Source: Sodiomyces alkalinus F11
Lineage: Eukaryota; Ascomycota; Sordariomycetes; Glomerellales; Plectosphaerellaceae
Direction of reading: 5' to 3'
DNA length: 64,000 nt
Assembly: GCF_003711515.1 (NCBI RefSeq)
Contig: NW_021167085.1
Location: 1,156,575-1,220,574, forward strand
Below are positions 32,982 through 45,537 of this stretch, one piece after another; positions within the stretch are counted from its first letter, which is position 1, and every line of letters begins with the position of its first letter. Below the pieces are notes generated by a model. That model had not been told where the DNA came from. It saw only the letters and a program-made list of their open reading frames with translations, and did no database searches. A program made the position numbers and the translations under genes.

Positions 32982-35348
32982 ATGACGATCAAAGCTACCA
33001 AATTCACACCGGAAATCCTCCTTTCTGCGCCACGTAGATCCCCTGCCATACCCGATCCGTCTGGTGACAAGGCTATTTACACCGTACGCAAGTCCTCTGC
33101 ACACCACTTTAGATACTGCTCGGGCTTCTTCACTAACGACATTCGAGGTCTCGACATACTCCTTCCAAAATCACACCAAGACCTCGCAGTTTCGCCTTCT
33201 CGACATTAGCACTGGGAATTCATCGCTTCTATACGAGGACAGCTCCTACTCTGAGCCGAATTGGGTCGACGACAAGCACATCCTTTTTTTCAAGAATGGG
33301 GATAAAGGGATCACTCACCTCATGCTCGGCGATGTTGACGTGCCCTCGGCGTGGGTCCCTTACATGCTCTAACCCTCCCGAAAGGGTTCTCGCTGCTGAC
33401 TTTGTCATCCAAACAGAGTTCATGAAATTCGAGCCGTCCATGGCAATCTCGCGAACCTGAAGGCAAAGCGCCTTTCCAACGACCGAGTGGCCGTCGTCTG
33501 CTCCGCCATCACAACTCCCTCCGGCACCATGTATGACCGAGGGTCTCAAAAGCAACCACATTCCTCCGCTAAGGTCTATTCCGACCTGTTCCCTCGGCAC
33601 TGGGACAAATGGATGAGCGAGAACAGGAACTCGCTTTGGTATGGCCTGCTGACAAGGAAGGGCTCACTGTATCACTTAGAAGAACCCGGTCTTGTCAATG
33701 CCCTCCGCAATACCCGGCTTGAATGCCCGGTGCCACCTTTTGGCGGCACCGAAGACTTCGACATCAGCCATGCTGGTCTGGCATTCATAGCCAGGGATCC
33801 GGATATCTCCCCTGCGGTATACACCAAGACCGATCTCTACGTCATCCCTCTCAGGACCTTCACGGAACACGATCCCCCGCCTCCCCAGATCGTCCGGACA
33901 GGTAATCTTCGAGGCTACTCCTCCTCGCCCATTTTCTCTCGGGACGGGAAGAAACTCGCTTTTGCCAGGATGAAGAATAACCAGTACGAAGCCGACAAAC
34001 CCCGGCTGATGTTGATTCCGGACATTGCGGACCTCGCCAGCGTGCAGGAGTTTTATGTGACGAAAGACGAAGTAGGCGGCTGGGATGCGCGTCCTGAGTG
34101 GATTAAGTGGAACAAGGATGACACAGAGCTGTATGTCGCCGCCGAGCATCACGGCAGGAGGAAGCTGTGGAAGCTACCCTCGTCCCCACACAAGGCAACT
34201 GAATCCCCCGAGTCTATCTTCGAGCAAGGCTCAGTGACTACTGCAGTATTGCTTGGGGATAACGGCCACGAACTTCTAGTCAGCTCCAACTCGCTAGTTG
34301 ATAGTTCGCGCTTCTCACGCCTCGATCCTTCCTCCAAGAAGATACATACAATATCATCAAGCTCCAAGAACGGCAAATCCTTCGGTCTGTCCGAGGCTCA
34401 GTGCGACGAATTTTGGTTCAAGGGCGCCGAGGGTTACGATGTACATGCCCTGGTTGTGAAGCCCTCCAAGTTTGATCAGTCGAAGACTTATCCTCTCGCA
34501 TTCCTCATCCACGGCGGGCCTCAGGGCGCGTGGAACGATAGCTGGAGCACGAGATGGAATCCAGCCGTTTTCGCCGAACAGGGCTATGTGGTCGTACTGC
34601 CCAACCCCACGGGAAGCACGGGGTACGGACAGGGGCACACCGATGCCATCCAGTGCGAGTGGGGAGGGCGTCCTTACTTTGATCTGGTCAAGTGCTTCGA
34701 ACACATCGAGAAGGAGATAGGCTACATTGATACGGACCGGGCTGTCGCCCTTGGAGCTTCCTATGGTGGCTACATGATCAGTAGGTTCCTTGGTTTTTCC
34801 GGTATTACGAGCGCCTGAATTCTCACCACCGCCAAACTAGACTGGATTCAGGGCAACGATCTCGGACGGAAATTCAAAGCGCTGGTATGCCACGACGGCG
34901 TGTTCTCAACGCTGAGCCAGTGGTCAACCGAAGAGCTCTTCTTCCCCCTGCACGACTTTGGCGGCCCCTTGTGGGAGAAACGCGATATGTATGAAAAGTG
35001 GGATCCAGCGACTCGGCTCAACCAGTGGGCGACCCCCCAGCTCGTCATCCACAACGAACTGGACTATCGTCTCCCCGTCTCGGAAGGCCTTGCCATGTTC
35101 AACGTACTCCAAGCCCGAGGAGTGCCCAGCCGCTTCCTCATGTTCCCCGACGAGAACCACGTGAGTGCAGCTTTCTGATGAGCCCTTGAGCGAAATGGAA
35201 TGCCTGGAAACCGGCTGACGATAACGGTACACAGTGGGTTCTGAAGCCTGAAAACTCCTTGGTATGGCATAAGGAAGTGCTTGGGTGGATTAACAAATAT
35301 TCGGGAATTGACGAAACCGAAGATATCCCAATGCGAGGCAGAAATTAA
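32982..35348 (+). CDS. dpp5: S9C prolyl-oligopeptidase family peptidase (DPP V type)
   Basis: Serine peptidase of the dipeptidyl-peptidase V type. Five exons: 32982-33083, 33148-33350, 33417-34780, 34841-35160, 35235-35348; 700 residues. The second intron uses a GTGGGT donor, which restores [18 protein letters not shown] in frame. The N-terminal half is a beta-propeller ([34 protein letters not shown]). The alpha/beta-hydrolase domain has IHGGPQGAW as oxyanion region and a full triad: S550 in GASYGGYM, D631 in NELDYRLPV, and H663 in DENHW. No signal peptide is present ([20 protein letters not shown]), so this is probably an intracellular relative of the secreted fungal DPP V. Acylaminoacyl-peptidase is the main alternative activity. 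Confidence 0.91.
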
Positions 35349-36305
35349 ACCATGAGAAGTACGTGGACTTCGGTTCTGTCATGGAGAGGTGGGAGGTTAA
35401 GACAGTCGTATGCAGTCTGTCTCTGCCTTAACCTCCGGCGAGAGACATGCGAGGGAGGTATCCGTTTTGTTGAAAACTAAGGTATACAATGCCCGCATTG
35501 ATATCCTCGGCGAGGACACGCAGTTAGCTCTACCGTAGTAACAATCTTCCTGGTCGGATTTAAGCGTCGGGCGATTGGAAGATAGGTCATCTCGATCCCT
35601 CTGAATAGGACTGAGAAGAAGATTAAGGGGGTGAACAACAAGCAGGGCATGAAGATGCAGAGCAATAACAGTAACACCAGAACCACTACAACGAAAGTAA
35701 TCGGGGTGAGCTACATTAGGTCGATGTATAAGGTAATGAGGTCTTTGTACGGTATGTAGGCTGCGGTACGGGTACGTACTGCTAACTACGAAATCGTTGG
35801 TCCCTTCCTTCGGTGTGGCCGGCGAGAATCTATCCGTTAGAGCATTAGCCATCATAGCTGCAAACATACCTCCATTATTGCATAATTGAAATTCACCAAT
35901 GGGAAACAGTGCTCCGGTGTGCAGGTAGGCGATCTCAGCTCCTTCACTACATAAATTTACCTGGCCTGGCCCCAAAGGCGTTGCCCAGGAGCAGAATCCC
36001 CGTCGCCAGTACTATCGCACATCAATTACAGAGCATTATGGTTTGTCGTCTTCTTCAGTCAATGAAGAGCTTCCCTCAGCCATCTGCTTCGTAGCCTGCG
36101 CTAGGAGGGGCAACTTTGCTCTATTAGATCAACAACCTCCTGGGAAGGTTCCTAGTACTCCTGGCCCCTTCTCAAAGCCGCCTCAGGGTGTTTCTTTCAA
36201 GCTTGCGACCATACAACCCGCACTTTCTTCTCTATCCTTCTCAATCGCCCCAGGCTCTTCTTGCTCTGTCGAAAGAAGCAATTAAGAGAAAAAGAAACCA
36301 GAGCA
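35349..36305. other. Intergenic region
   Basis: No gene is supported. A 192-codon minus-strand ORF (35397-35975) has no domain and irregular composition and is not called. Confidence 0.5.
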
Positions 36306-37343
36306 ATGACTCCTCCCACAACACTCTTCCACGCATTCCTCCGCCCTTGCGTGCTCCAGATCCTCCGCGCGACAGGGTATCACGCTGCCCGGCCCGTTGT
36401 AATCGACACATTCACCGAACTTGCTGCCCGGTATCTCCTGTCTCTTTGCCATGCCACCTCCGCTCATGCCTTAGATAACGCTTCTACTACCGCCGCAGCA
36501 GCAGCAGCAGTCACAAGTGACGGCCTAAACGACGATGAAGAGACCCAGCCATACGATTCACCGATCAACCCCTCTATCACAATTGTTAATGTGCGCATGG
36601 CCCTAGAAGAGGCAGGGGCATTTGCCATCAGAGAGCGCTTCCTCGAACCCGACCCAGGGACCGAACAACAACGGCAGCATGAACAGCTGCACCAAGAACA
36701 AAGGAAATTCATATTGGGCTCCGATCGCGACCGGATGGCCGAGGACACCCGGGGCGTGGATGAGTTCATCGCCTGGTTCTCCGGGTCCAAGTGCCGCGCC
36801 ATTAGGGAGATGGTCATCGCGGGTCTAGGCGACGGGGTAGTGACGGCTGGGACTGCCGAAGGAGATAGTTCGGCGACCGACTACCTAAACGGTATGTGGC
36901 TTCCGTCTCTGCTTGTGGCATGGTTACGAACTTCCGATTGCTTTGCTCTTCCTGCCCTGTCTTCCGCACGCCTTTGCTGCGTCAACTCATGTTCCGACGT
37001 CGCCTGGAATCAAGCGCTGGAAAAGCTTAAGCTAACGGTAATCTCTCTCTCTCTCTCTCTCTCTCTCATTAATCTAGCCCTATTGTCCAAACATTCAAAA
37101 TCAACCGAGGACTTCAAGTTCCACGGAACAATTCTCGGAAAAGGTATCGAGTCTTCTCCAGAGGTCTTGGTGGAGGGCGGCGAGCTATCGAGCATCCATA
37201 AATGGATGCAGATGATGCGCAGCCCATCACCACCGTCCTCTCCAGTACGATCATCGGCTGCAGACTCCAGACCTCCCAGCTCAGGGCTCAGCTCCGTTGG
37301 TGATCGACTGGGGGACGAGAAGGACAGCATGGAGCTGTCATGA
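36306..37343 (+). CDS. taf3: TAF3-like TFIID subunit (bromodomain-associated histone fold)
   Basis: Likely TFIID subunit that pairs through a histone fold. Two exons (36306-36891, 37078-37343) join across a 186-nt intron (GTATGT...TCTAG, CTAAC branch), giving 283 residues. The frame also stays open across the intron, so an unspliced reading is possible, but the intron signals are good and that tract encodes a (CT)n run. The N-terminal histone fold is seen in FHAFLRPCVLQILRATGYHA and IDTFTELAARYLLSLCHATS, is broken by an acidic/Ala-rich insert, and ends in INPSITIVNVRMALEEAGAF. The segment STEDFKFHGTILGKG and the later EGGELSSIHKWMQMM are typical of fungal TAF3. No PHD finger is present, as in yeast. 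TAF8 is a less likely alternative. Confidence 0.75.
   Translation: MTPPTTLFHAFLRPCVLQILRATGYHAARPVVIDTFTELAARYLLSLCHATSAHALDNASTTAAAAAAVTSDGLNDDEETQPYDSPINPSITIVNVRMALEEAGAFAIRERFLEPDPGTEQQRQHEQLHQEQRKFILGSDRDRMAEDTRGVDEFIAWFSGSKCRAIREMVIAGLGDGVVTAGTAEGDSSATDYLNGMWLPSLLVAWLRTSDCFALPALSSARLCCVNSCSDVAWNQALEKLKLTVISLSLSLSLINLALLSKHSKSTEDFKFHGTILGKGIESSPEVLVEGGELSSIHKWMQMMRSPSPPSSPVRSSAADSRPPSSGLSSVGDRLGDEKDSMELS
37044..37068. repeat. (CT)n microsatellite in taf3 intron
   Basis: About twelve CT dinucleotides just upstream of the 3' splice site, between the CTAAC branch site and TCTAG. It doubles as the polypyrimidine tract of the intron. Confidence 0.85.
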
Positions 37344-37678
37344 TACGATGACGCTCCTGACTTCGCTTCACAACAGTCGTGGTGTTAGACGTCAATACAT
37401 ATTTAGCTGCTGGCTTCCGTGCGAGTCACAGTACCAACCGGTTTTGTGGATCAAGACCAACCATCACTGAAGTTTTGGGCGCTACGAAGCCTATCCCGGA
37501 TACCTCCAGAGGAGGAGGACACCAATTCACGGGGAGAAATAATGGAGATGGATCGATTAATACACGACATGTCCTGATGCATATCTACCCCAAGTTCGCC
37601 ACCTAAATCCGGGCCGATATATTCACGATGGATTCAGCTGTACCCGCTGCCGTACCAAAAAAAAAATCCGCAGTTCAG
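37344..37678. other. Convergent intergenic region
   Basis: About 335 bp between the 3' ends of the taf3-like and GH15 genes. Contains a short poly-A tract at ~37657. No gene was seen. Confidence 0.6.
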
Positions 37679-40439
37679 CTAATGCTTGCCTTCGGTCACG
37701 CGATCGAGATTGAACGCAGCGCTGATGAGCGCCAGGTGACTGAAAGCCTGCGGCGTGTTCCCGAGCTGTTCTCCAGTGCGAGCAATCTCCTCCGAGAACA
37801 TGCAGAGATGATTGGAGAAGCTGAGGACGTTCTCGAACATATTAACAGCACGCGCACGGTAGCGCGGTTCGTGGACGCTAGCCCGCGTCAAAGCTTCGAC
37901 TAACCAGAAGGTGCACATGCTGAATGCGCCCTCGTGGCCGCCGACCCCTAGGCAGCGTTAGAGTTGTCTTATCTAGTTTTGGGAGTGGTGCAGGGCACAG
38001 GACGTGCGGCCAGAAATTAACCGCAGATGTTAGGCCTGTATAGGCATGAAATGTGCCGAGGACCAGCAAGGAAGTCACATCATCTTTTGTTTTCTTTTTT
38101 TCTTTCCAACGTACCGTCGTCTGCAAGTTCCGTATCGTAGCGATGGACCAACCCCGCGCTTGTCAGACCACCTTTCTCGAGAGGTAGTAGAATTCGGTCC
38201 ATGGTGTTGAGGAAACGAGGGTCGTTCGGAGCGACGAAGAAGACGAGCGGCGCAATGAGGATGGATGCATCCAGTAGGGTATTGTTCTCGTAGCTCTGGA
38301 CGAAACATTTCATTTCCGTGTTGTACCCTAGACGCGGTATGTGAGTTCAAGAATTTCAGGGTCACAGGGCGGGAAATGGAAGGGACACTGCAAGCGAACT
38401 ACCTTTTTCCATGATCTCCTCCATAAGACCATCTTTTGCCGCGAGCCATTTGGTGCGATTGGGGCAGGGAAGGTTACGCTTCTCAGCCAGACGCAACCCG
38501 CGGTCAAAGGCGACCCAGAGCATGATTTTCGAGTAGACAAAATGCTGTTTGTTGTTCCGGACTTCCCAGATGGACATATCGGGCTCTGTCGGAAGCAGAA
38601 GCAGAAAACATCATATTAGTGGCTTATGACATGGCAGATATAAACGAGGGCTGGGCGGGCCTGGACGCACCGTCTTTGATAGTCAAGACGTAATCTAGGA
38701 CTGTCAGCTTTGATGCCGGATGGGTATGCTTAGGACACGAGTGCATATCACGTACCAAGCATGCGCCTGACGGCGCACCACTGGTCCCAACTGACTGGCT
38801 TGCCGTACTTGTTGTAGAGGTAGATACCATCCATGAGCTCCCCATAGATGTCGAACTGGTGATGGAATGCCGCGCCGTTACCAATGCGAACTGGGCTGCT
38901 CCCCCTGTAGCCCTCAAGGTGATCAAGCTCGATCTCTGGTATGTCTGTCTCGCCACGGATCGTGAACATGATGGGCAGGCCTCCGTCTGGGGTCAACGAC
39001 TTTTCGAGGCGCTCATTGATAAAGCGCATGTAGGCATCAGCCTCTTGTGAATAGCCCAAGCGAAGGAGGATGTAGATGGTGAAGCTGGCATCTCGAACCC
39101 AAGAGTAGCGGTAGTCCCAGTTCCTTTCGGGGGACGTGTCCAGTCAGTGAACAAGTCCTCGTCCTACGTCCTAGGGAAAACGGAACTTCGACGAACCTTG
39201 TACCACCAATGGCTTCTGGAACGGAGAAGGTGGGAGCTGCAAGAATGGCTCCGGTAGGCTCGTACGTCAACATCTTCAGTATCAGGAGACTCCTCTGAAC
39301 AACCTCTCGCCATCGACCCTTGTATGTGCTCTGGGAGATCCAGTGATACCAGAACGACTGAGTATCGTGCTGCTGCCGATCGAGCACTTCGGTGCCGATG
39401 TTCTTTGTCACATGATTTGGTATATCATCTCGCAGGACAAAGGAGATTGCCTGGCCCTCCTGGACTTTGATATGTGCCACAAGTCCTTCACCAAGCATTC
39501 CATTACGTTTTTCTGTGTGGAAACAGACGTAGGGCTCTTCGCCGCCATCCACGTCGCCGCGATCGACGACTACGTCGAGCTGCAGTTTGGTGCTTGCGCT
39601 ACGGAACGTAGCGACCTTGCTCTCATCTCCTAGTTCTGCTCGAAGCAAAGTAGTGACGTGTGACTCCAGGGCGTAGTGGAAAGCGGGGAAGATCTCGACG
39701 ACTGCGGGATGTATATGTCAGCTAAAGCCGATGGTCAACGACATGAGACCGTTAGCTAAGGCTCACCAAGCTCAAGCTCGCCGCGAATACACTCGACCCG
39801 GCGAACGAGCCACCTCTTCAGCTCCTCTTGGATCCGATACGTTTCGCGAAAAGAAGTTTGCCGAGGCCCTCCCTTTGTTATGACAGAGGCCGTCTTAGGG
39901 CGCGGAAAGAAGTCAACGACATCGACAACTCCATCATCGTGAATATAACGGGTTTGGAGGATATTGGACGAGGGCAGGTATTGCTGTCTTGTAGCACAAT
40001 TTTAGCGAGCGCAACGGCGAAACAGCAAAATGCGCAACTCACTTGGTGGCACAAGGCATTGGGGAGGGAGGGGAGATGCTGAAGAAACCTCCCTTGTCTT
40101 TGTCAAGGAGGCGACAAAAGACGCTGGGCGAGTCGAAGTCCGGCCTACCATGGGTCAGACGGTCCCTTTATTCCCACGGCTCTGTGCTCATCGTATTACA
40201 AGAAGCTTGACCTTCGAGCTCCAGAACAGATGGCAAAAGAGGATGACAAGTAAAAAGCTCAAGTCAGGTCCAAACACGAATAGGTGACTGTAAACTTACC
40301 AACACATAAAGTCTACCGAGCCGTTCATACCCACAAGGGCACAAGTATGCATGTTACCAATCATACCATAGTCTTCCATGGGTAGGTAGTCCCCATGAGG
40401 GCTATCTCCCGGTGAGACTTTGTCGGTGCGGGGTGGCAT
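37679..40439 (-). CDS. GH15 family glycosidase (glucoamylase/trehalase-like)
   Basis: Inverting alpha-glucosidase of family GH15, probably intracellular since no signal peptide is seen. Nine exons: 40439-40300, 40144-40043, 39987-39767, 39701-39197, 39123-38756, 38700-38671, 38585-38403, 38327-38115, 37947-37679; 676 residues. The N-terminus ([40 protein letters not shown]) and [20 protein letters not shown] are typical of the non-secreted GH15 clade. The (alpha/alpha)6 barrel starts at [18 protein letters not shown]. Likely catalytic Glu residues lie in IWEVR and in [13 protein letters not shown]. Exon 6 is only 30 nt but supplies [10 protein letters not shown] in frame. The third exon uses an AAG acceptor. 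The substrate (trehalose, glycogen or dextrin) cannot be decided from the sequence. Confidence 0.89.
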
Positions 40440-42866
40440 GGTGATGCACAATGGACGAGATCGACCGAGTATTTAGGTTGACTGCCCAGTCTTCTGGGTA
40501 GTTGAACCTTCGAACTATTACCACTTATCTGGGTTCAATGGGGAGTGTTGGTCTCTCGAATATGGGAGCCGGCAGTTGAGAAATGCGGGCAGAGTGACTG
40601 AATGTATGTTACGGAACTGAAGCCAACGGCAGGCACAAAGCTGCTAGGGCCGAAACTCCAAGCAATGAGGGTCAACGGCTTAGAAACTCCGAGGTGACTT
40701 AGCTTATAGCTGCTCAAAGTGTCCCAAGCATCCGGTTAGAGGATGTACGGATTTGAAGCAAGTGGGAAGAGGGAGGACATACCTCAGGTACCTAAGGTAG
40801 GTAGGAACCCGAGTAACGGTTGTTCTGACGCAGCTCTAGCAGAATTGACCTGAACACAAGCGCGAGTTCGAGACGAAATCGAAGTACTACTAGCTTTAGT
40901 GAATGGGAAAACACTCCGGATGAGGGGTAAGGTACGTGTAATAGACAGGACTTAGGAAGTTGAATCCTCTCGCCGTGACGTCACCTGCAGACCAGCCATG
41001 TACTTCGTCTTTCGCGCTTTGCACATATAAAGAGCAATCAAGTACGGTACAGGAAAGGGTCCCGGGTTTGTAACTGGCGAACCGTCTCGTATTATAAGGG
41101 TGCGTCGAGGCAGTTTCTAAGGTACCTTAAGCTTCTGAGTAAGCTACAATAACATCTGCCCCCGCAGTGTGAGCGCTGTCTGACCGGTAGTGATGCTGAA
41201 GAGAATCGTCGACCCACCCGTGAGATGGAATGCCAGCCGCCAGCACTAAACGTCTGGGAATTGATATTAACAGGGGATCAACAAATTCCAGCATGTCTGA
41301 TTAATGGTTGGTAGCTATTTAAGCTGATGACAGAGCCGCAGGGGCTGGGTCTGGCCGCTAAAATCGGGGTGAAGCCTATCCCGACAGCTTTTCCAACGCA
41401 TTCTTTAACCGTCGCTGATCTCAGCGTGGCTGTGAGGCCTAGGTAGAACTACCACAACCCGAAGTTGATCAATGAGCTGCGGGACGGTGTGTGGGGATGG
41501 GGCAATGGGTGGGGGTTCGATCAATAAGGTAGTGCACGGGCCTAGTTTGCTGCTGTAATTGCGACGACATATTACTTCGTATAGTACGGAGAAGAGTTGG
41601 ACATATAAGCATTGGGTCTTACGGCTTACAGAATCTCGACTGAAATCTTAAAGCATCACTCCGTATCAGGTGTTATGACTCGAGAGTAAGCCGAACACTT
41701 ATTATGTGGCTGAAACCTGTTGCTAAGAGAACCGTCTATCCACACGTTAATAAAGTGAACTGGTGTTTTACGAATAGGTATCTATCCGCATAATGTTTCC
41801 GCACTGCGTATGAAGTACGGTGTTTCCCAACAGGATGTACGTGTACTCGGCAGTGAAGAAGCAATGAGACGGGCCAGCCACTTATGTGGAGCGCCGAGAA
41901 CCGAGAGATCGGATCGGAAGAGACATGTCATAAACAGGAGGAGACAAGGCTCCCCGACAACGAAGGAAATATGGAAGTATTTCTTCGTATGAAGTACAAA
42001 TCTGGTCACGGCGGAGTATAGAAGACGAAGTGAATTACCGCAAGGCGTAACTCGGAGACTATCTCCTTATTTCCACTGTCTGTCTCGGTACATAGGCAAG
42101 CCCAAATAATAAGAGGAAACATCTTATAAATGTCAGATGGTGGAAGGTCGATATTGGGGCGTGACTTCGGTTCAATTCCGGGCTAACAGGACCTTCCTCC
42201 CTTTCTGTCTCTCTTTTTTTTTGGCATTATCAATTAAACGCGCCGTAACACCACCAAAACAACCGACGGTACAGCTACCCTCTAAGGTTTAAGCAGGGCT
42301 TACTTCCTACCTAGATACTCGAACGGATGAAGGTAGTCAGTCTTATTACACACGAATAGGTACCGTTACGGGAAGGGTCGGGGGTTTATATGGATCCTAT
42401 AGGTTAAAGGTACCTGTGTAAGTTACTGACCCTCTCTAAATGTGTGGCTACTTAAGTTATACATATGAATAGGTGTGGTACTTAAGTAGCTTATCATGCT
42501 TGGCGGGCCCCACCATTTTACTGGCAAAATAGTCATCTGTACTGGCTCCCTAGTAAAGCCCTTTAATTATCCCATTCAGTTAGTCAATGCATTTTGCTCC
42601 AGTCCAACTTCATAGATTCCACTTTCCCATAGGTTCCCAAGCTGGCCTAGGCCAGGTCATGCCCCAGACCTGTGTTTCCAAGACAGACCACTAATAAAGA
42701 CCTCCACTCTGCTCGATCCCTGAGCGGCCGCACAGGCACTATCCGAAACTACTACAGAGTCCGTCCCTGCCCTGTATGTTTGTGTCGGTGGGCTTGGGAC
42801 TGAGGACACAGGTTGGTGCAGTGCATAACTCCTCCCCATCGGAGGCCGTTCAGGAAGAATAAACCC
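40440..42866. other. 2.4-kb divergent intergenic region, GH15/transporter
   Basis: No gene is supported. Contains TACCTAAGGTA motifs (40780-40806, ~41120) and several TACGGAGTA-type sites (~41586, ~41660). A GGTTCAATTCC string at ~42170 resembles a tRNA B box, but no cloverleaf forms around it. Confidence 0.55.
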
Positions 42867-44944
42867 ATGACGCCCTCTTCTTCCCGCCAATCCACGTCGC
42901 CTTCCCTTCGTTTCACCCCTTTTGCCGCCTCCCAACGTCCCTCAACGCGTCCCAGTAGCGACAGCACTGACGGCATCGACAACGCGGACAACGACGGCCA
43001 CGACGACAGTTTCCTGTCCCACCGCGACCTCGGACCCACTCCCACCGCTCCCTCCACCTCCGCGACCACCACTAGCTCGTCCCTCCCTCCCTCTTCCCAT
43101 GCAATCATTTGGGATGCCTCTGATCCCCGAATACAATCGATAGGAAGCCCAGCCGAGGGGGCAAACGACATAGAGATGGAGCCGATGAAGGGGGCCGGTC
43201 ACCGTCGACGCCGTAGTAGCCTCATGCAGAGCGTAGGCTCGAGCTACAACAGCAACAGCAACAACAATTCCGAGCGGGTTCCTCGCTCTCGTGATCGTGC
43301 CGACTCAATCAGGGCCCCTGGACTCGGACTCCCCGAAGAACCCAAGATTTCAGAAGAGCAGACGGACGATATGCCCCGTCATTCTCTGGACTCGGTGGAC
43401 TACAGTCTTTCTGATGAAGACCTGCATGACGACGAGGAGACGGGACTTAATAAGAAGGACAAGCGGCACAAGAGGCGGAAGAGGAGGCGTAATACGCTGC
43501 TGGACCAGCGTTTCGTCAGGGGCGACGAGATTAGCGCCGAAGAGAAGAAAGAGGCCGATCACAACGTTGTCAGGAGCATTCTCGTCAACACGGCCTTGAT
43601 TGTGCTCTGGTATTTCTTCTCTCTAAGCATCTCTTTGGTACGTATGCAAATATTCTCCCTCAGCATCCCCGTCGTTCTGGTGTACCATGGTGGTAACGTC
43701 CCAGTTCGGTTCTGATCTGATATGCTTCTCCATGCAGTATAACAAATGGATGTTTGACGCAGACCGGCTCAACTTCTCCTTTCCCTTATTCACAACAGCA
43801 TGCCATATGCTGGTTCAATTTTTCCTTGCTGCTCTAGTTTTATATTTCGTTCCCTCACTACGGCCGAAGAATGCCTCGCGCAGCTCAGATACAGGGCCCG
43901 AAGGGTCTCCGATGTCCATATGGTTTTACCTTACAAGAGTTGGGCCCTGTGGTACGGCCACAGGCCTTGATATCGGACTAAGTAACACCTCGCTCAAATT
44001 CGTCACATTGACATTCTACAGTAAGTTTGTTGACGCAATTTAAGCAAGCCACCCACGGGTATGGATACATGATCTAACTTCGCCTCCTAGCCATGTGCAA
44101 ATCATCCAACTTGGCGTTTGTATTGATCTTCGCCTTCCTCTTCCGACTAGAAGCTCCAACATGGCGACTGGTTGCCATTATAGCCACCATGACCATGGGT
44201 GTCATTCTTATGGTGTCCGGCGAAGTCGAGTTTAAGCTGGGCGGCTTCATTCTCGTCTTATCGGCCGCCTTCTTCTCTGGTTTTCGTTGGGCGCTGACCC
44301 AGATCATGCTCCTGCGAAATCCAGCTACTTCGAACCCCTTCTCCAGCATCTTCTTCCTCGCACCCGTCATGTTCGTCGTTCTCATGATCATCGCTATTCC
44401 TGTTGAGGGCTTCAGCGCCCTTTTTGACGGTTTCCGGATTCTCTACGACGAATGGGGCATCGTAACGCCCTTTTTCCTTTTGTTCCCCGGCTGCATCGCT
44501 TTTCTGATGACAGCCTCCGAGTTTGCCCTCCTCCAGAGGACTTCTGTCGTCACCCTTTCTATCGCCGGCATCTTCAAAGAGGTCATCACCATCTCTGCTG
44601 CCGCTCTAGTCTTCGACGACCAGCTCACCCCAGTCAATGCCATTGGCCTTGCTACAACGACGGTCGCTATCATCGCCTACAATTGGATTAAGATATCCAA
44701 GATGCGTCAAGATGCCCAGGAAAACGTTCGCCGCGGACACATGGGTCTCGAGGACATGACCAGTAACAGTGGTAGTGACAACGAAGATAACGCAGGCGAA
44801 GATGTTGGTCTACTCGGCCGAAACAGCTCTGAAATGGCGGAGAATCTAGTCACCGTTGATGGTGACATTCTCCCAAACCCAATGCAAGATACCCAGCAAG
44901 AGTCGCAAGAGATGCGTGCAGCGCAGGCTTTCCGAGATAAGTAA
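42867..44944 (+). CDS. TPT-family nucleotide-sugar/triose-phosphate transporter (SLC35C2/Ymd8-like)
   Basis: Probable Golgi or ER solute transporter of the drug/metabolite superfamily. Three exons (42867-43637, 43738-44020, 44091-44944) join across 100-nt and 70-nt introns, giving 635 residues from the first ATG. The N-terminal ~230 residues are cytosolic, Ser/Pro-rich and acidic, with a basic patch (KKDKRHKRRKRRRNTLL) before the first helix (ILVNTALIVLWYFFSLSISL). About ten membrane segments follow, including LVQFFLAALVLYFVPSL, LAFVLIFAFLF and TTTVAIIAYNWIKI. The conserved YNKWMF and LDIGLSNTSLKFVTLTFYTM motifs (the latter across the second splice) are typical of the TPT/SLC35C group. The tail is acidic. 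The substrate is not known. Confidence 0.89.
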
Positions 44945-45537
44945 CAACACTATGTCTGGCCAGGCCTGTCGGCCCCGACAACATTAGAAGATCGTGGCTG
45001 TCCATTCGGTACAGACCGAAACTCGGAGCCTTGCCAGGAGATACAGTGGCGAAATTTTCTGCCCAAAAGAAACACGACAACGAGTAAAGGAAATCAAGCA
45101 GGTCGGGTCGAAATCAGAGGTCACAAACTGGGACATATTGATATTGGGTCATGTCGGGCGAGGAATAGTTGGGATGGTGTACCTGCACAAGACTACCTTA
45201 GAGGTCACTACTCCGTCGGGTGCGAGGAGGAGCAGGTTGGTGCTGGACGGCTTTCTGAGAAACGTTTACATCCCATCGTCTTGCTATATATACATAATAT
45301 GGTGATACCCAGAATACAAAGACCAGGCATTAGGTTCAAGAACTACAACTCAACGAGTCGTGGCGTATTATTATCTTCTTGAGGCTATGTACTCTCTCTC
45401 AGAGGCCTTGACAAAAAGGGTATGAAACACCAAACTCCTGCCATGCCTGAGCCCAATGTCCCTGTATATCCCCTAGGTCCTCATCATGAGCCTGTCTAGC
45501 AGCATGTAGTTTTTTGTATGCGGGATAAAATTGACCG
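44945..45537. other. Convergent intergenic region
   Basis: About 590 bp between the 3' ends of the transporter and the RNA-binding protein gene. No gene or repeat was recognised. Confidence 0.6.

Noticed and set aside
35397..35975. 192-codon minus-strand ORF
   Set aside because: Long but without recognisable domain or ordered composition; likely chance in the promoter region of the taf3-like gene.
42120..42200. GGTTCAATTCC string as a tRNA candidate
   Set aside because: No anticodon stem or matching acceptor stem was found; it lies in unremarkable intergenic DNA.
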